Of a DNA stretch of 64,000 nucleotides, positions 9,783-19,546 are shown piece after piece (position 1 is the stretch's first letter; every line of letters starts with the position of its first letter). The notes under the pieces were generated by a model, which was not told where the DNA came from, did not search any database, and was given only the letters and a program-made list of their open reading frames with translations. This stretch comes from Brevundimonas albigilva (GTDB lineage: Bacteria > Pseudomonadota > Alphaproteobacteria > Caulobacterales > Caulobacteraceae). The stretch covers positions 744,001-808,000 of the forward strand of contig NZ_CP097298.1 of assembly GCF_023503965.1 (NCBI RefSeq), written 5' to 3'. The position numbers and the translations under genes were made by a program.

Positions 9783-10622
9783 TGAGCGCGATCAAGGCGG
9801 TCGTTTTCGACTGGGCGGGCACCATGGTGGACTTCGGCTCCTGCGCCCCGGTGCGGGCGCTGAAGGCCGTCTTCGCGGACGCGGGCGTGCCGATCGGCGA
9901 CGGTCCGGCGCGGCGATACATGGGCATGGCCAAGCGCGCCCATGTGACCGCCATCCTGTCCGAGACCGAAACCGGCGACCTCTGGCGGGCCAAGAAGGGC
10001 GCGGACTGGACCGAGGCGGACATCGACGAGCTGATGGCCGCCCTGGAGCCTGCCATGCGCCGCGAGGCCGAGGCCACGGCCGAGTTGATCCCCGGCGCGC
10101 TGGAGGCGCTGGAGGCGCTCAGGGCGCGTGGCGTCCAGGTCGGATCCACGACCGGCTACACCCGCACCATGATGGCCGGGATCCTGCCCCGCGCGGCGGA
10201 CCAGGGCTATCGCCCCGAGACGGTCGTCTGCGCGGGCGAGACGCGCGAGGGGGGCCCGCCCCCTGATGATCTGGAAGGCGCTGGTCGAGCTGGGCGCCTG
10301 GCCGACCGATGCGGCGGTCGTGGTCGACGACGCGGCCGTGGGCGTCGAGGCGGGACGCAACGCCGGCTGCTGGTCCGTGGGGCTGGCGGGGTCCGGCAAC
10401 GGCGTCGGCCTGCCCCTGGCCGACTATCTGGACCTGTCGCCGCAGGATCGGGCGACGCGCCTGGCCGAGGCGGCCGAGGCGCACGAGGCGGCCGGCGCCG
10501 ATGTGGTGATCGAGAGCGTCGCACAGCTGTCGCAGGCCCTCGCCATCATCGACGACCATGTCGCGCGGGGCCTGAAGCCGGGCCAGGCCGACTGTGTCTG
10601 CATCGCTCCGGTCCGCGCCTGA
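9782..10622 (+). CDS. phnX: Phosphonoacetaldehyde hydrolase (phosphonatase), frameshifted
   Basis: This HAD enzyme cleaves the C-P bond of phosphonoacetaldehyde to acetaldehyde and phosphate. The nucleophile motif DWAGTMVDFGS has Asp10, and the cap domain carries the Schiff-base lysine (YMGMAKRAH, Lys51). GSTTGYTRTMM is also typical. The frame changes between G6 (10249-10254) and C5 (10259-10263). Adding one base to each run restores the family stretch as EGGPAPLMIWKALVELG; a single deletion would also fit. The restored length is about 280 aa. It is translationally coupled to the FAD oxidase. Confidence 0.9.
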
Positions 10623-10637
10623 GCCGGGGATCCAACC

Positions 10638-11905
10638 ATGACCGCCGACGTCTCCGCCGCCCGCCCGTCGCGAGACGCCGGCGTGATCCTGATGGGCGGC
10701 GTCGCCGCCTTCTGCGTCTATCTGTCGATGTACGCCTTTCGAAAGCCGTTCGCGGCCGCCGCCTATGAGGGTGTGGTCGGCTGGTCGGCGGTGGTCGATT
10801 TCAAGGTCGCCCTGGTCGTGGCCCAGGTCGTCGGCTACGCCCTGTCCAAGCTGGCGGGCGTCAAGCTGATCTCGGAACTGAACGGCGCGCGGCGCGGCGC
10901 CGCCATATTGGGGCTGATCGGCGTCTCCTGGCTGGCCCTGGTTCTCTTCGCCGTCGTCCCGCCCGGCTGGAAGGTGTTCGCCCTGTTTCTGAACGGCCTG
11001 CCGCTGGGCCTGATCTGGGGGCTGGTGTTCAGCTATCTGGAAGGCCGGCGCACGTCCGAAGTCCTGGGCGCCATCCTTTGCGCCAGCTTCATCGTCGCCT
11101 CGGGCGTGGTGAAGTCGGTGGCGGTGTGGCTGATGACCGACCGCGGGGTCACGGAGTGGTGGATGCCCGCCGCGACCGGACTGCTGTTCATGCCCCTGCT
11201 GGCGCTGTCGGTCGCCGGCCTGTCGCGGATGCCGCCCCCGATGCAGCCGACATCGCCGAGCGGGTCGAGCGCCGTCCGATGTATGCGGCCCAGCGCCGCG
11301 ACTTCCTGCGCCGCTACGGCTTCGGCGTGCTGATGCTGGTCCTGGCCTATGTGATGCTGACCGCGCTGCGGGACTTCCGCGACAACTTCGCCGCCGAGAT
11401 CTGGATCGAGCTGGGCTATGAGGGCGTCTCCAGCGTCTTCACCGCCAGCGAACTGCCCGTCGCCGCGATCAGCCTGGCGGCCCTGGGCGCCCTGATGCTG
11501 CTGCGCGACAACCGACAGGCCTTGATGGCCATCCACGCCATCACCGGTTTCGGCCTGGCCCTGATCGGCCTGTCCACCGTGGCCTTCCAGCACGGTCTCC
11601 TGGCGCCCCTGCCGTGGATGATCGCCTCCGGCGCGGGCCTCTACCTGGCCTATACGCCGTTCAATGCGATGCTGTTCGACCGCCTGATCGCCGCGACGCG
11701 TCAGGTCGGCACGGCCGGGTTCCTGATCTACCTCGCCGACGCCTCGGGCTATCTGGGCAGCGTGGTGCTGACCCTGACGCGCAATCTGGCGACCGTCTCC
11801 ATGCCGTGGCTGTCCTTCTTTATGGCCAGCGCGGTGTGGTCGTCGATTATAGGCTGTGTCCTGACTATAATCAGCGCCGTATACTTTTCACGAAAGCTGC
11901 GTTGA
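10638..11905 (+). CDS. DUF5690-type MFS permease, candidate aminophosphonate importer (frameshifted)
   Basis: This is a multi-spanning inner-membrane protein (about 12 hydrophobic segments, about 422 aa restored). The N-terminus (YLSMYAFRKPFAAAAYEG, then VGYALSKLAGVKLISEL) fits the DUF5690 family and is distantly like organophosphate antiporters. The frame breaks at C5 11235-11239; one added base gives RMPPPDAADIAERVERRPM and rejoins the C-terminal half. It follows phnX by 15 bp in the same operon. Import of an aminophosphonate is inferred from position, not shown. Confidence 0.75.
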
Positions 11906-12059
11906 AGATCGCCCGGCGTTACGTGACGTTTTTGCGAAGCACATCTCTCGCGAAATCTATGAGAGGCATTGAGGCAATCAAATGGTTCGCATGACGCGGT
12001 CGTGGTGATAGGTCCATCGCCGGACGCGAACGTCGGCGAAACCTCTTGAGAGACCTCCG

Positions 12060-14648
12060 ATGAAGCGCGCCTTCCTCCTCGTCGCGGCCAGTTCGGTCGC
12101 CCTCGCCGCCGCCGCTCCGGCGCTGGCCCAGACTTCCGGCCAGACTTCCGGCCAAGCTTCGGCCCAGCCCGCCCAGGTCGACGACATCGTCGTCACCGGC
12201 GCCATCGTCAGCGGCGAACGGCGCGCGCTCAACATCCAGAAGAACGCCGACAACATCCTGAACGTCGTCTCGTCCGACGGCATCGGCCGCCTGCCCGACC
12301 GCAACGCCGCCGAGGCCGTTCAGCGCGCGCCGGGCGTCGCTATCGAGCGCGACCAGGGCGAGGGCCGCTTCGTCGCCGTGCGCGGCCTGCCGTCTCAGTG
12401 GAACTCCACCCTGATCAACGGCGACCGCCTGCCGACCGCCGAGGAAGAGACCACCAGCCGCGCCACCGCCTTCGACTTCTTCCCGTCCGAACTGATCGAC
12501 CGCGTCGAAATCTCCAAGGCCGTGACGCCGGACATGGAGGGCGACGCCATCGGCGGCAGCGTCAACTTCATCACCCGCACCGCGCCCGCGGAGCGGACCG
12601 TGCAGGCGACCGGGGGCCTGACCTATTCGGACAAGGCCGGCGAATACGGCGATCTGCTCAGCCTGACGGTCGGAGATCGGCTGATGGACGGCAAGTTCGG
12701 CTTCCTGCTCAGCGGCACGCGCTATGTCCGCGACTGGGCCACCGACAACTATGAGCCGCGGCGCGGCGGCGACGGCATCGGCGTCACCCGCCTGGAGCTG
12801 CGCGACTACACCGGCACGCGCGAGACGGTCGGCCTGAACGGCGCGGCGGAATACAACTTCGACAACGGCGGCCAGGTCTTCGGCCGCGCCATCTACGGCA
12901 CGCTGGAAGACGACGAGACCCATTACAAGCACCGCCTGAACTTCGCCTCGAACCGCGTCGAGGTGCAGCACATCTTCAACACCCTGATCACGGAAATGAG
13001 CGGCGGCGAGATCGGCGGCCGTCATCCGCTGGCGGGCGGGGACCTGAACTGGAAGATCGGCTCCTACCAGAACGAGTTCCGTTACGGCGACACGCCTGAC
13101 GGGCAGGATCACTCCTACTTCGTGGTCCGCTTCGACCAGCGCGGCGTGGGCTACCAGGGGCTGGAGAACCGCGGCGCGGGCACCCTGGCCTACAACACCA
13201 TCGACGGCGGGACCGATCCGGCCGACGCCATCAGCAACCACCTGCCGGCCGGCTTCCAGATGAACCCGGCCCTGACGCGCCTGGCCAATGTCGAACTCTA
13301 CAAGGTCGCCGTCACCGAGCGCGACCGCGTCGTGGCCCAGGTCGACTACACCCGCGAGATCGGTTCCAGCCTGGAGCTGAAGTTCGGCGCCAAATATCGC
13401 GACAAGCAGCGCGACGCCGCCTTCGAGGACCTGTTCTACACCTGGAACCCGGCGGCCGGCCCGGTCCCCACGCTGGCGGACTTCGCCCTGATGGACCAGC
13501 CGGGGCGCGGCGACTTCCTGGACGAACTGGACATCGGCGCCCAGTATCGCAACCAGTTCTCCCAGGTGGTGTCCGAGGACGACATCACCGCCTGGTACAG
13601 GGCCAATCGCCAGAACCTGATCCTGGACGCCGCCGGCTCGGCGACGCTGGAGAACGGGGGCGCCCTGGGTCGGACCTTCACCCTGAACGAGAAGCAGAGC
13701 GCCGCCTACGCCATGGCGACCTGGCGGCCCGACCCGCGCTGGACGGTCCTGGGCGGCTTGCGACTGGAGCACACCGACACGGCGGTCGACGGGCAGGTGC
13801 TGATCGACGGCGACCTGTCGCCCGAGCACCGGTCGAACGACTATCTGGCCGTGCTGCCGTCGCTGCACCTCACCTACAGCCTCGACGCGGACACCAACCT
13901 GCGCGCCGCGGTCACCCGGACCTTCGCCCGGCCCGACTTCGGCGACCTGGCCCCCGGCGGCGCCTTCATCGAGGCCGACCTGGAGTTCGCCGGCGGCAAC
14001 CCCGATCTGAAGCCCACCTATTCGACCAACCTCGACCTGATGTTCGAGCGCTTCTACAGCGACGTCGGCGTCATCTCGGCGGGTGCCTTCTACAAGCGGA
14101 TCGAGGACCCGATCTTCGACTCGCGCACCATCGGCAGCTTCCGCGGCGTCGACGGCGTGGCCTTCCTGACGCCGGCCAACGGCGAGCCGGGCTGGCTGTA
14201 CGGCCTGGAGCTGAACCTGCAGCGCCGCCTGACCTTCCTGCCGGGCGCCCTGTCGCACGTCGGGGTGAACGCCAACTACACCTATATCCAGTCCGAGTTC
14301 GAACTGCCCGACGGGCGCCACGCCGCCATCCCGCGCCAGGCCGACAATCTGGGCAACGTCGCCGTCTATTACGACGACGGCCGCCTGTCGGGCCGCCTGG
14401 CCCTGAACTACAAGGGCGCCTTCATCGAGGAATATGGCTCCGACGCCGCCTCGGACAGCTACTACGGCGAGTACACCAGCCTGGACTTCAACCTGGCCTA
14501 TGACCTCACCGACCGGGTGACCCTGTTCGGAGAAGCCTCCAACCTGACCGACGAGAAGCTGTTCTACTACCTCGGCGACGAGGATCGTCCGCTCCAGGTC
14601 GAATACTACGGCCCCCGCTTCCTGGCGGGCGTCAAGGCCCGGTTCTGA
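12060..14648 (+). CDS. TonB-dependent outer-membrane receptor (862 aa)
   Basis: The protein has a signal peptide (ending PALAQ), a TonB-box-like DDIVVTG, a plug domain (NAAEAVQRAPGVAIERDQGEG, then VRGLPSQWNSTLINGDRLP) and a long beta barrel ending in GPRFLAGVKARF with the C-terminal Phe. The type matches receptors common in Caulobacter and Xanthomonas. A short repeat (QTSGQTSGQASAQ) follows the signal. It begins 154 bp after the DUF5690 gene on the same strand, so it may bring the phosphonate substrate through the outer membrane. It could also be an independent carbohydrate or siderophore receptor. Confidence 0.9.
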   Translation: MKRAFLLVAASSVALAAAAPALAQTSGQTSGQASAQPAQVDDIVVTGAIVSGERRALNIQKNADNILNVVSSDGIGRLPDRNAAEAVQRAPGVAIERDQGEGRFVAVRGLPSQWNSTLINGDRLPTAEEETTSRATAFDFFPSELIDRVEISKAVTPDMEGDAIGGSVNFITRTAPAERTVQATGGLTYSDKAGEYGDLLSLTVGDRLMDGKFGFLLSGTRYVRDWATDNYEPRRGGDGIGVTRLELRDYTGTRETVGLNGAAEYNFDNGGQVFGRAIYGTLEDDETHYKHRLNFASNRVEVQHIFNTLITEMSGGEIGGRHPLAGGDLNWKIGSYQNEFRYGDTPDGQDHSYFVVRFDQRGVGYQGLENRGAGTLAYNTIDGGTDPADAISNHLPAGFQMNPALTRLANVELYKVAVTERDRVVAQVDYTREIGSSLELKFGAKYRDKQRDAAFEDLFYTWNPAAGPVPTLADFALMDQPGRGDFLDELDIGAQYRNQFSQVVSEDDITAWYRANRQNLILDAAGSATLENGGALGRTFTLNEKQSAAYAMATWRPDPRWTVLGGLRLEHTDTAVDGQVLIDGDLSPEHRSNDYLAVLPSLHLTYSLDADTNLRAAVTRTFARPDFGDLAPGGAFIEADLEFAGGNPDLKPTYSTNLDLMFERFYSDVGVISAGAFYKRIEDPIFDSRTIGSFRGVDGVAFLTPANGEPGWLYGLELNLQRRLTFLPGALSHVGVNANYTYIQSEFELPDGRHAAIPRQADNLGNVAVYYDDGRLSGRLALNYKGAFIEEYGSDAASDSYYGEYTSLDFNLAYDLTDRVTLFGEASNLTDEKLFYYLGDEDRPLQVEYYGPRFLAGVKARF

Positions 14649-14655
14649 ACCGGTG

Positions 14656-14686
14656 GAGGGCGGGAGCCGTCGTGCTCCCGCCCCTT
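14656..14686 (+). terminator. Terminator hairpin after the TonB-dependent receptor
   Basis: A ten-base-pair stem (GGGCGGGAGC, loop CGTCGT, GCTCCCGCCC) is followed by CTTC. It lies just past the receptor stop, between convergent genes. The T tract is weak. Confidence 0.6.
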
Positions 14687-14742
14687 CGACGGGCCAGCCT
14701 CAACCGCCGGCCCGGCCCGACGGGCGTAGAGGCCTCAGACGG

Positions 14743-15408
14743 TCAACGCGCGCCGACGTTCAGGGTGTAGCGCGCCGTCTCGCCGCGACGCGCGGCGTTG
14801 CGCATCAGATAGACTTCGATCCGATAGACGCCGCTGGCGCGGGTGCGACCGGAATACCGAGCCCCGCTGCTCGAGCCGTTGAACAGGGCCTGCTGCGCGC
14901 CGGGCGCGGTGATGTTGAAATAGTTCGAACGGTTCGACGTCTGCATGGTCACGTTCAAGGTCTGCCCTGCACGAAGCGTCAGCAGATAGGTCCGCGTCTC
15001 ATAGCCGGTGATCGCGCCCCGCCGCGTCGCCGACGACGTTCCGCGCGCGAACTGGATGGTCTCGGTCGGCCCGCTGGCGACAGGCCCGCCCACCGGTCCG
15101 GGCAGCGTCGTCGGGCGGTCGCCGTCACGGCGGCAGTCGGCCGACGGGCCGGACACGATCGATTGATAACGCCCGTCGACCGTCGCGACCGTCAGGCATA
15201 CGCCGCGGCGCGCGTTCCACCAGTAGGTCCAGACCCGGTCGCTTCCCACCTGACCACCGGTGTTCTCGTACCCCCGCTGCTGCAATTGCGCCTCGCCGCT
15301 CGAGCCGCGGACCCCGATCAGGTCACGAACATCAGACGGCGTCGTCTGGGCCGACGCCATGTCGACCGGCGCCAGAAGGACGCCCGCTGACGTGACCCCG
15401 TTTCTCAT
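14743..15408 (-). CDS. Secreted PPC-domain protein, 5' end replaced by an IS end
   Basis: This 221-aa protein has a C-terminal domain shared with the lipoprotein at 7073 ([37 protein letters not shown]) and an N-terminal part with Cys residues ([16 protein letters not shown]). The present ATG lies inside the IS terminal repeat. Removing the IS and one CCGC copy rejoins, in frame, a classic signal peptide beginning MRRFHMIIS at 16696 and ending in VDMASAQ. The IS therefore replaced the first residues with MRNGVTS while keeping the hydrophobic part, so secretion may survive. The original promoter and RBS are now 1.3 kb away. Confidence 0.8.
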   Translation of the reverse strand: MRNGVTSAGVLLAPVDMASAQTTPSDVRDLIGVRGSSGEAQLQQRGYENTGGQVGSDRVWTYWWNARRGVCLTVATVDGRYQSIVSGPSADCRRDGDRPTTLPGPVGGPVASGPTETIQFARGTSSATRRGAITGYETRTYLLTLRAGQTLNVTMQTSNRSNYFNITAPGAQQALFNGSSSGARYSGRTRASGVYRIEVYLMRNAARRGETARYTLNVGAR

Positions 15409-16334
15409 CCAGCCATAACGAGAGTCCTAGGTTGATCTGAGCTGTGATCGGCTGGGTTGGCAAGAGGCCGGTCTGCGCAGCCATCAACCAGCGCAGCAGG
15501 CCGGCCGATGTGTCCGGTGAGCGCTTCTGCATAAGCCTGCGGCGTCAGCCACCCGAGCTTCGAGTGCGGACGCTGCTCGTTGTAATCGCGTCGCCACGCC
15601 TCCAGCACGGCGCGAGCGTGCGGCAGCGAGCGGAACAGCGTCTCGTTCAGCAGCTCGTCACGCAGCCGCCCGTTGAAGCTTTCGTTGAAGCCGTTCTGCT
15701 GGGGCTTGCCCGGCGCGATGTAGTGCCAGCCGACGCCGGTGTCGTCGGCCCAGGCCAGGACCGCGTTCGAGGTGTACTCCGTGCCGTTGTCGCTGACGAT
15801 GGTGTCGGGCCGCCCTCGCTGCCGGATGACGGCGTCCAACTCCCGCACGACCCGCGCGCCCGACAGCGAGGTGTCGGCCACCAGCGCCAGGCACTCGCGC
15901 GTACAGTTATCGATCACCGTCAGGATGCGGAAGCGCCGCCCGTCCGTCAGCTGGTCTGCGACGAAGTCCAGCGACCAGCGCTGGTTGGGCGCCAGCGGCA
16001 GGTCCAGCGGTCGCCGCGTGCCCATCGCTCGCTTCCGGCCGCCGCGCCGGCGCACCGTCAGTTGCTCGTCGCGATAGATCCGCTGGACCCGTTTCCTGTT
16101 GACCGCATGGCCCTCGCGCCGCAGCAGCACGTGCAGGCGACGATAGCCGAACCGTCGACGTTCCTGGGCCAGGGCCTTCAGCCGGTCGCGCAGAGCGCCG
16201 TCGTCCGGGCGCGTCGCCTGATAGCGCACGCTCGTCCGATCGACGCCCAGAACACGGCACGCCCGCCTTTCGCTCATCTCGTAGGCGGCCTGCAGATGGC
16301 CAGCCGCCTCGCGATAGCCGGCGGGCGTCACCAC
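15405..16334 (-). CDS. IS3-family transposase OrfB (DDE integrase domain)
   Basis: This 309-aa product has the HTH_21-like segment ([19 protein letters not shown]), then an rve/DDE core with WSLDFVAD (first Asp), [13 protein letters not shown] (second Asp) and [17 protein letters not shown] (catalytic Glu). It is normally made as an OrfAB fusion by -1 frameshifting; the GTG start shown is nominal. Its stop lies inside the left terminal repeat. Confidence 0.9.
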
Positions 16335-16593
16335 TTTTTCCCAGCAGGTCCTTCAGGGCCACGTTGTCCAGCATCGCGTCCGCCAGCATCCGCTTCAGCC
16401 GGGCGTTCTCATCCTCGAGCGCCTTGAGCCGCCGAGCCTCCGACACGTCGAGCCCGCCAAACTTGGCCTTCCATTTGTAAAAGGTCGCCGAGCTGACCCC
16501 GTGGCGTCGGCACACCTCCGCCGTCGCTACACCGGCCTCCTGCTCCCGCAGGATCCTGATGATCTGCTCTTCCGTGAACCTCGATCGCTTCAT
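16328..16593 (-). CDS. IS3-family transposase OrfA
   Basis: OrfA starts [18 protein letters not shown] and has a helix-turn-helix ([21 protein letters not shown]) followed by a leucine-zipper-like region ([20 protein letters not shown]). In related elements the end is GKKW with an A6G slippery run for programmed -1 frameshifting into OrfB. Here the run is A5 (16335-16339), so the frame as read misses the TGA at 16328 and drifts on. I take this as a lost base; if real, the element would be inactive. Confidence 0.8.
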
Positions 16594-16948
16594 TCTGTCC
16601 GTCCTTCGTTGGGCGGACTCTAGCTATTCCTGGAGGAGTTTCAGGGGGTCACGTCACCGCCGAAAGCGCCGAAATGATCATATGGAAACGACGCATAACC
16701 AGAGTTCCTGACCATGAAGTCCCAAGGGACGTTGAAGGATAAGGTCCGTGCGAACGGCGCGAAAGCCGGGACTTGTGCGATATCCGGCCAAGGGGCGCCG
16801 GCTTCCATCATACGCTCCTGATCGCTTGAAGTTGCGTCGTCGGGCTGACGGTTGCGTGAGAGGATCGATCCCACGTCGAAGCGGCGGCGCGATGCAGCGC
16901 CCCACAGCGCCGCTGGTGTCATCCTGCGGGGGCGGTTTGACCGGCGCG

Positions 16949-16998
16949 ATGGCGACCCCGGGAGGACTCCAACCTCCGACCTCGGCTTTAGGAAAGCC
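16949..16998. other. attL: 50-bp copy of the tRNA-Arg 3' part
   Basis: This stretch is identical to 41581-41630 and covers the tRNA from the anticodon arm through CCA. Upstream flanks differ at once (CG against GT). It sits 180 bp before the integrase start. The 16697-16948 stretch before it holds no gene that I can support. Confidence 0.92.
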
Positions 16999-17116
16999 GT
17001 GGGACCGCGTGTTGAGGGTGTCCGGGGGCGTTCGTCCCCAAGATCGAAGCCCCGGGATTGCTGCACGCCTTGCGTCCGTCCGTGTTGAGGGCGCATCATA
17101 CTGTCCATGTTTCATG

Positions 17117-17150
17117 TGTCCCCAGCTTCGGCCCGGGGACACAGGGGACA
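17117..17150. promoter_or_regulatory. Candidate integrase arm-type sites (left)
   Basis: TGTCCCCAGC at 17117 is followed by two inverted copies of TGTCCCC (GGGGACA at 17135 and 17144). The same TGTCCCCAGC occurs twice just inside attR (41518 and 41529). Repeats flanking both att cores are what arm-type integrase sites look like. They also overlap the integrase promoter region, so they could control it. Confidence 0.6.
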
Positions 17151-17178
17151 CATCGTCTGGCGACGAAGGACAAACAGG

Positions 17179-18515
17179 ATGCCGAAGGTCTCTTTGACCG
17201 ACCGCGCCGTTTCGGCCGCGAAAGCGAAGCCGGGCGAGCGCTTGGAACTGCACGACGCCCTAACCCCGGGCCTCACTCTGAGGGTGACGGAAAAGGGTGT
17301 GAAATCGTGGGTGCTGCGATACCGGACCCAGGCCGGGGCGTCTCAGCGGTTCAAGCTGGGCGACCCAAAGACCCTCAGCCTGCGAGCGGCGCGGCTGGAG
17401 GCCGGACGGCTCAAGGCGGATCTAGACAAGGGCCTGGACCCGCTGGAGACAAAACGGGCCGCGCGAGAGCAAGCCAAGGCCATCACGGTTCGGACCTTCG
17501 ATGATCTGCTGGCGGCCTACTGGACCGCTTGCGAGGCCGGGACGTGGAAGCCCAAGCGCAAGAGAAAGCGCCCTCAGACGCTGGCCTATGAGAAGCGGCT
17601 TGCGGATCGACACATAGGCGCGGACTTCCGGTCTCTGTCGCTGGCGTCGATCAAGCGGGGCACGGTGGCAACGCTGCTGGCCGAAATGCTGAACAAGGGC
17701 ATTGGAGCGCAGACCAACCGCGTTCACGCCATCGTCCGCCAAGCCTTCAACTTCGCGCTCGCGAACGACTTTGCCGCCATGAACCCGGCGCTCAACGTCC
17801 CGTCGCCACATGACAACGTGCCGCGCCGCCGCATCTGGCCGGACGACGCCCTCGCCAAGCTCTGGGCGACCTGTAGCGATTCCTCCGGCCTGAGGGACGC
17901 GGACGGGAATCGGGTCTATGTCTCGCGCCAAGTCGGGATCGCGGTTCAGCTTTCAATCCTGCTGCTACAGCGCCGCGTCGAGATAGCGCATATGGCGGTT
18001 GCGGAAGTGGACCTAGAGGCCGGGACTTGGATCATCCCCGGTGAGCGGATGAAGGCCGGACGCCCGCATCAAGTCCCCCTCCCGCCCCGCGCCGTCGCAT
18101 TGATCCGCGAAAGCCTCGCGATCACGGCGGAGCGGACGAAAGACCCTGTGACGGTGGTTTTCCCGTCGCCTAAAGACCTGGCGTCCCCGATCCGGGAAGA
18201 CGCGCTGACGAAGGCCGTCGCCCGCATCCGTGGCGCGCTGGGGCTGGAGGACGTGACTGTCCACGACCTGAGGCGGACGGGCTCAACCATCATGACAAGC
18301 GAGCGCCTGGGCGTGTCGCCCTTCATCCGGTCCAAGGTGCTGGGGCATGGGACCGACGCCGGAGGCGGGGCCGCCGTGTCGTCCATCCACTATGACGCCA
18401 ACGAGTATGTTTCCGAGAAGCGCCGGGCGCTGGAGGCGTGGGAAGGGCTGTTGCTCGAAATCGTCGGGGAGCGGCCCAGGCCGTCGAACGTGGCCCCGAT
18501 CCGGGGGCGGCATGA
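17179..18515 (+). CDS. Tyrosine-recombinase integrase, DUF4102/P4 type
   Basis: The N-terminal DUF4102 arm-binding domain (LTDRAVSAAKAKPGERLELHD) is followed by a core-binding domain and a catalytic domain with Arg (LLLQRRVEIAHM), HDLRR, LGHG and a tyrosine in IHYDANEYVSEKRR. Such integrases act at tRNA genes, matching the att sites here. As read, the frame runs to 18660 with a Cys-rich tail unlike the family. One base added to G5 at 18503-18507 ends it PIRGAA with TGA overlapping the next ATG. The ATG at 17179 was chosen because the family starts with MPKVSLTD-like residues. Confidence 0.92.
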
Positions 18516-19390
18516 ATCGACCGATCTATCTAAGCAGCGCTGTGACGCTTGTTCACTCGCCGGAAGCGTGGACATCAAAGGCTGCTTGGCCGCCGTTCGC
18601 ACCGCCGGGACTTGTCTTTATGCCGGACGCGCTTTTGCAGATTGCGCCGCTCGCTGTTGAGGGGTGGACTGGCAAGGAACCGACGCTGGTTCCCATCATA
18701 CCAATGCAGGTCAAATATCCCCGGGGGCATGGGGTCGGGATGGCGTTCGTCCATCGTGCGTTAGAGGAAGCAAGCGCTACTCAGCGGCGGCTTCACGCCG
18801 AAGGTTCTACGGAAACGTTTGATTTGTCATGGCCGGACCATGAATGGTCTCGCCTGGGTCGCGAGAACACTCGCTTTGTGAAAGACGACGCGGCGGCGGT
18901 CGGACGCTTCTACAGTGCCGCGAACGAGGTCTGCCGGGCGCTGGCCTATGGGGAGCTTGAGGCCCGCTTTGTGGACGTGGCCGGGAACGTTTATGAGCCG
19001 CCTTTCGCGCTGTGGCGCTCTACGGCGGCCCTTCGCTCCGTAGTATCCACGCTTGGCGAAATCGGAGGATTGAACGGCCGCCTTTACGTCACGCAAGACA
19101 GCCTGACCGCCTACCTCGGAAGCCGCAAACCGGCGGCGACGATCAAGGGCGAGAACGAGCTTTATCGCCGCATCCGCGCCATCGTTGAACGTCAGCCGAC
19201 GGAACGGATTGAATCGCCAACGCTCAGGCAGATGCTGGAAAATGATCTAGGCCGCTCTATCGGCGGTAGGGAGTTTGAGCGCGCTCGCGAGCGAGCGGTC
19301 AACGAGGTTAATGCGCCCGCCTGGAGAAAAGGGGGCGCCCTCGCCTTCGCGCCGAAACCTCACAGGGCGAAGACGCCTGATGGTCTATAA
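18512..19390 (+). CDS. Hypothetical protein downstream of the integrase (292 aa)
   Basis: No domain is recognised. The protein starts MNRPIYLSSAVTLVHSPEAW, is rich in Arg and Glu in its C-terminal third (SIGGREFERARERAVNEVN) and has no membrane segment. It overlaps the restored integrase stop (ATGA), so the pair is coupled. The C-terminal segment (TLRQMLENDLGRSIGGREFERA) looks like a DNA-binding helical module. A role in integration control or accessory DNA binding is a guess from position only. Confidence 0.75.
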   Translation: MNRPIYLSSAVTLVHSPEAWTSKAAWPPFAPPGLVFMPDALLQIAPLAVEGWTGKEPTLVPIIPMQVKYPRGHGVGMAFVHRALEEASATQRRLHAEGSTETFDLSWPDHEWSRLGRENTRFVKDDAAAVGRFYSAANEVCRALAYGELEARFVDVAGNVYEPPFALWRSTAALRSVVSTLGEIGGLNGRLYVTQDSLTAYLGSRKPAATIKGENELYRRIRAIVERQPTERIESPTLRQMLENDLGRSIGGREFERARERAVNEVNAPAWRKGGALAFAPKPHRAKTPDGL

Positions 19391-19394
19391 CTCA

Positions 19395-19442
19395 CCGGAA
19401 ATCTCCCCGGAAACCCCCTCGGAAACCGCCTCGGAAACCGCC
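19395..19442 (+). repeat. Four tandem 12-bp repeats upstream of alpA
   Basis: Four consecutive units follow the pattern YCGGAAAYCYCC: CCGGAAATCTCC, CCGGAAACCCCC, then TCGGAAACCGCC twice. They end 104 bp before the AlpA-type gene, close to a TATAAT-like hexamer (19450-19455). They could bind a replication or excision protein. The surrounding 19391-19546 gap holds no gene. Confidence 0.7.
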
Positions 19443-19546
19443 TCCCCGATATAATCCCGCTGCCTATTTAGGCGGACTGTCCGGCCGCAACTTCCCCGTA
19501 CCGCCCAACGTCATTCCGTCGTTGGGACGCGAGGAGAAAGCGAGAA

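Larger units (their letters stand above)
15388..16656 (-). mobile_element. IS3-family insertion sequence (IS407-like), 1269 bp
   Basis: Imperfect terminal inverted repeats start TGACGTGACCCC at 15388 and, on the other strand, TGACGTGACCCCCTGAAAC at the right end, continuing to a shared AGAGTCC. A 4-bp direct repeat CCGC flanks the element (15384-15387 and 16657-16660), the duplication size typical of the IS407 group. It holds the overlapping orfA and orfB. It interrupts the signal peptide of the adjacent PPC gene and lies 292 bp outside the tRNA-Arg island. Confidence 0.9.

Noticed and set aside
12133..12165. Short repeat CAGACTTCCGGC near the receptor start as a regulatory repeat
   Set aside because: It is coding repetition (QTSGQTSGQASAQ) just after the signal peptide.
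11919..14321. An 800-codon minus-strand open frame opposite the TonB-dependent receptor
   Set aside because: A shadow frame rich in Val, Gly and Arg with no recognisable motif; the receptor on the plus strand is unambiguous.
17179..18660. A 49-residue Cys-rich C-terminal extension on the integrase
   Set aside because: It arises after a G5 run and overlaps the next gene; one added base gives a normal end with ATGA coupling.
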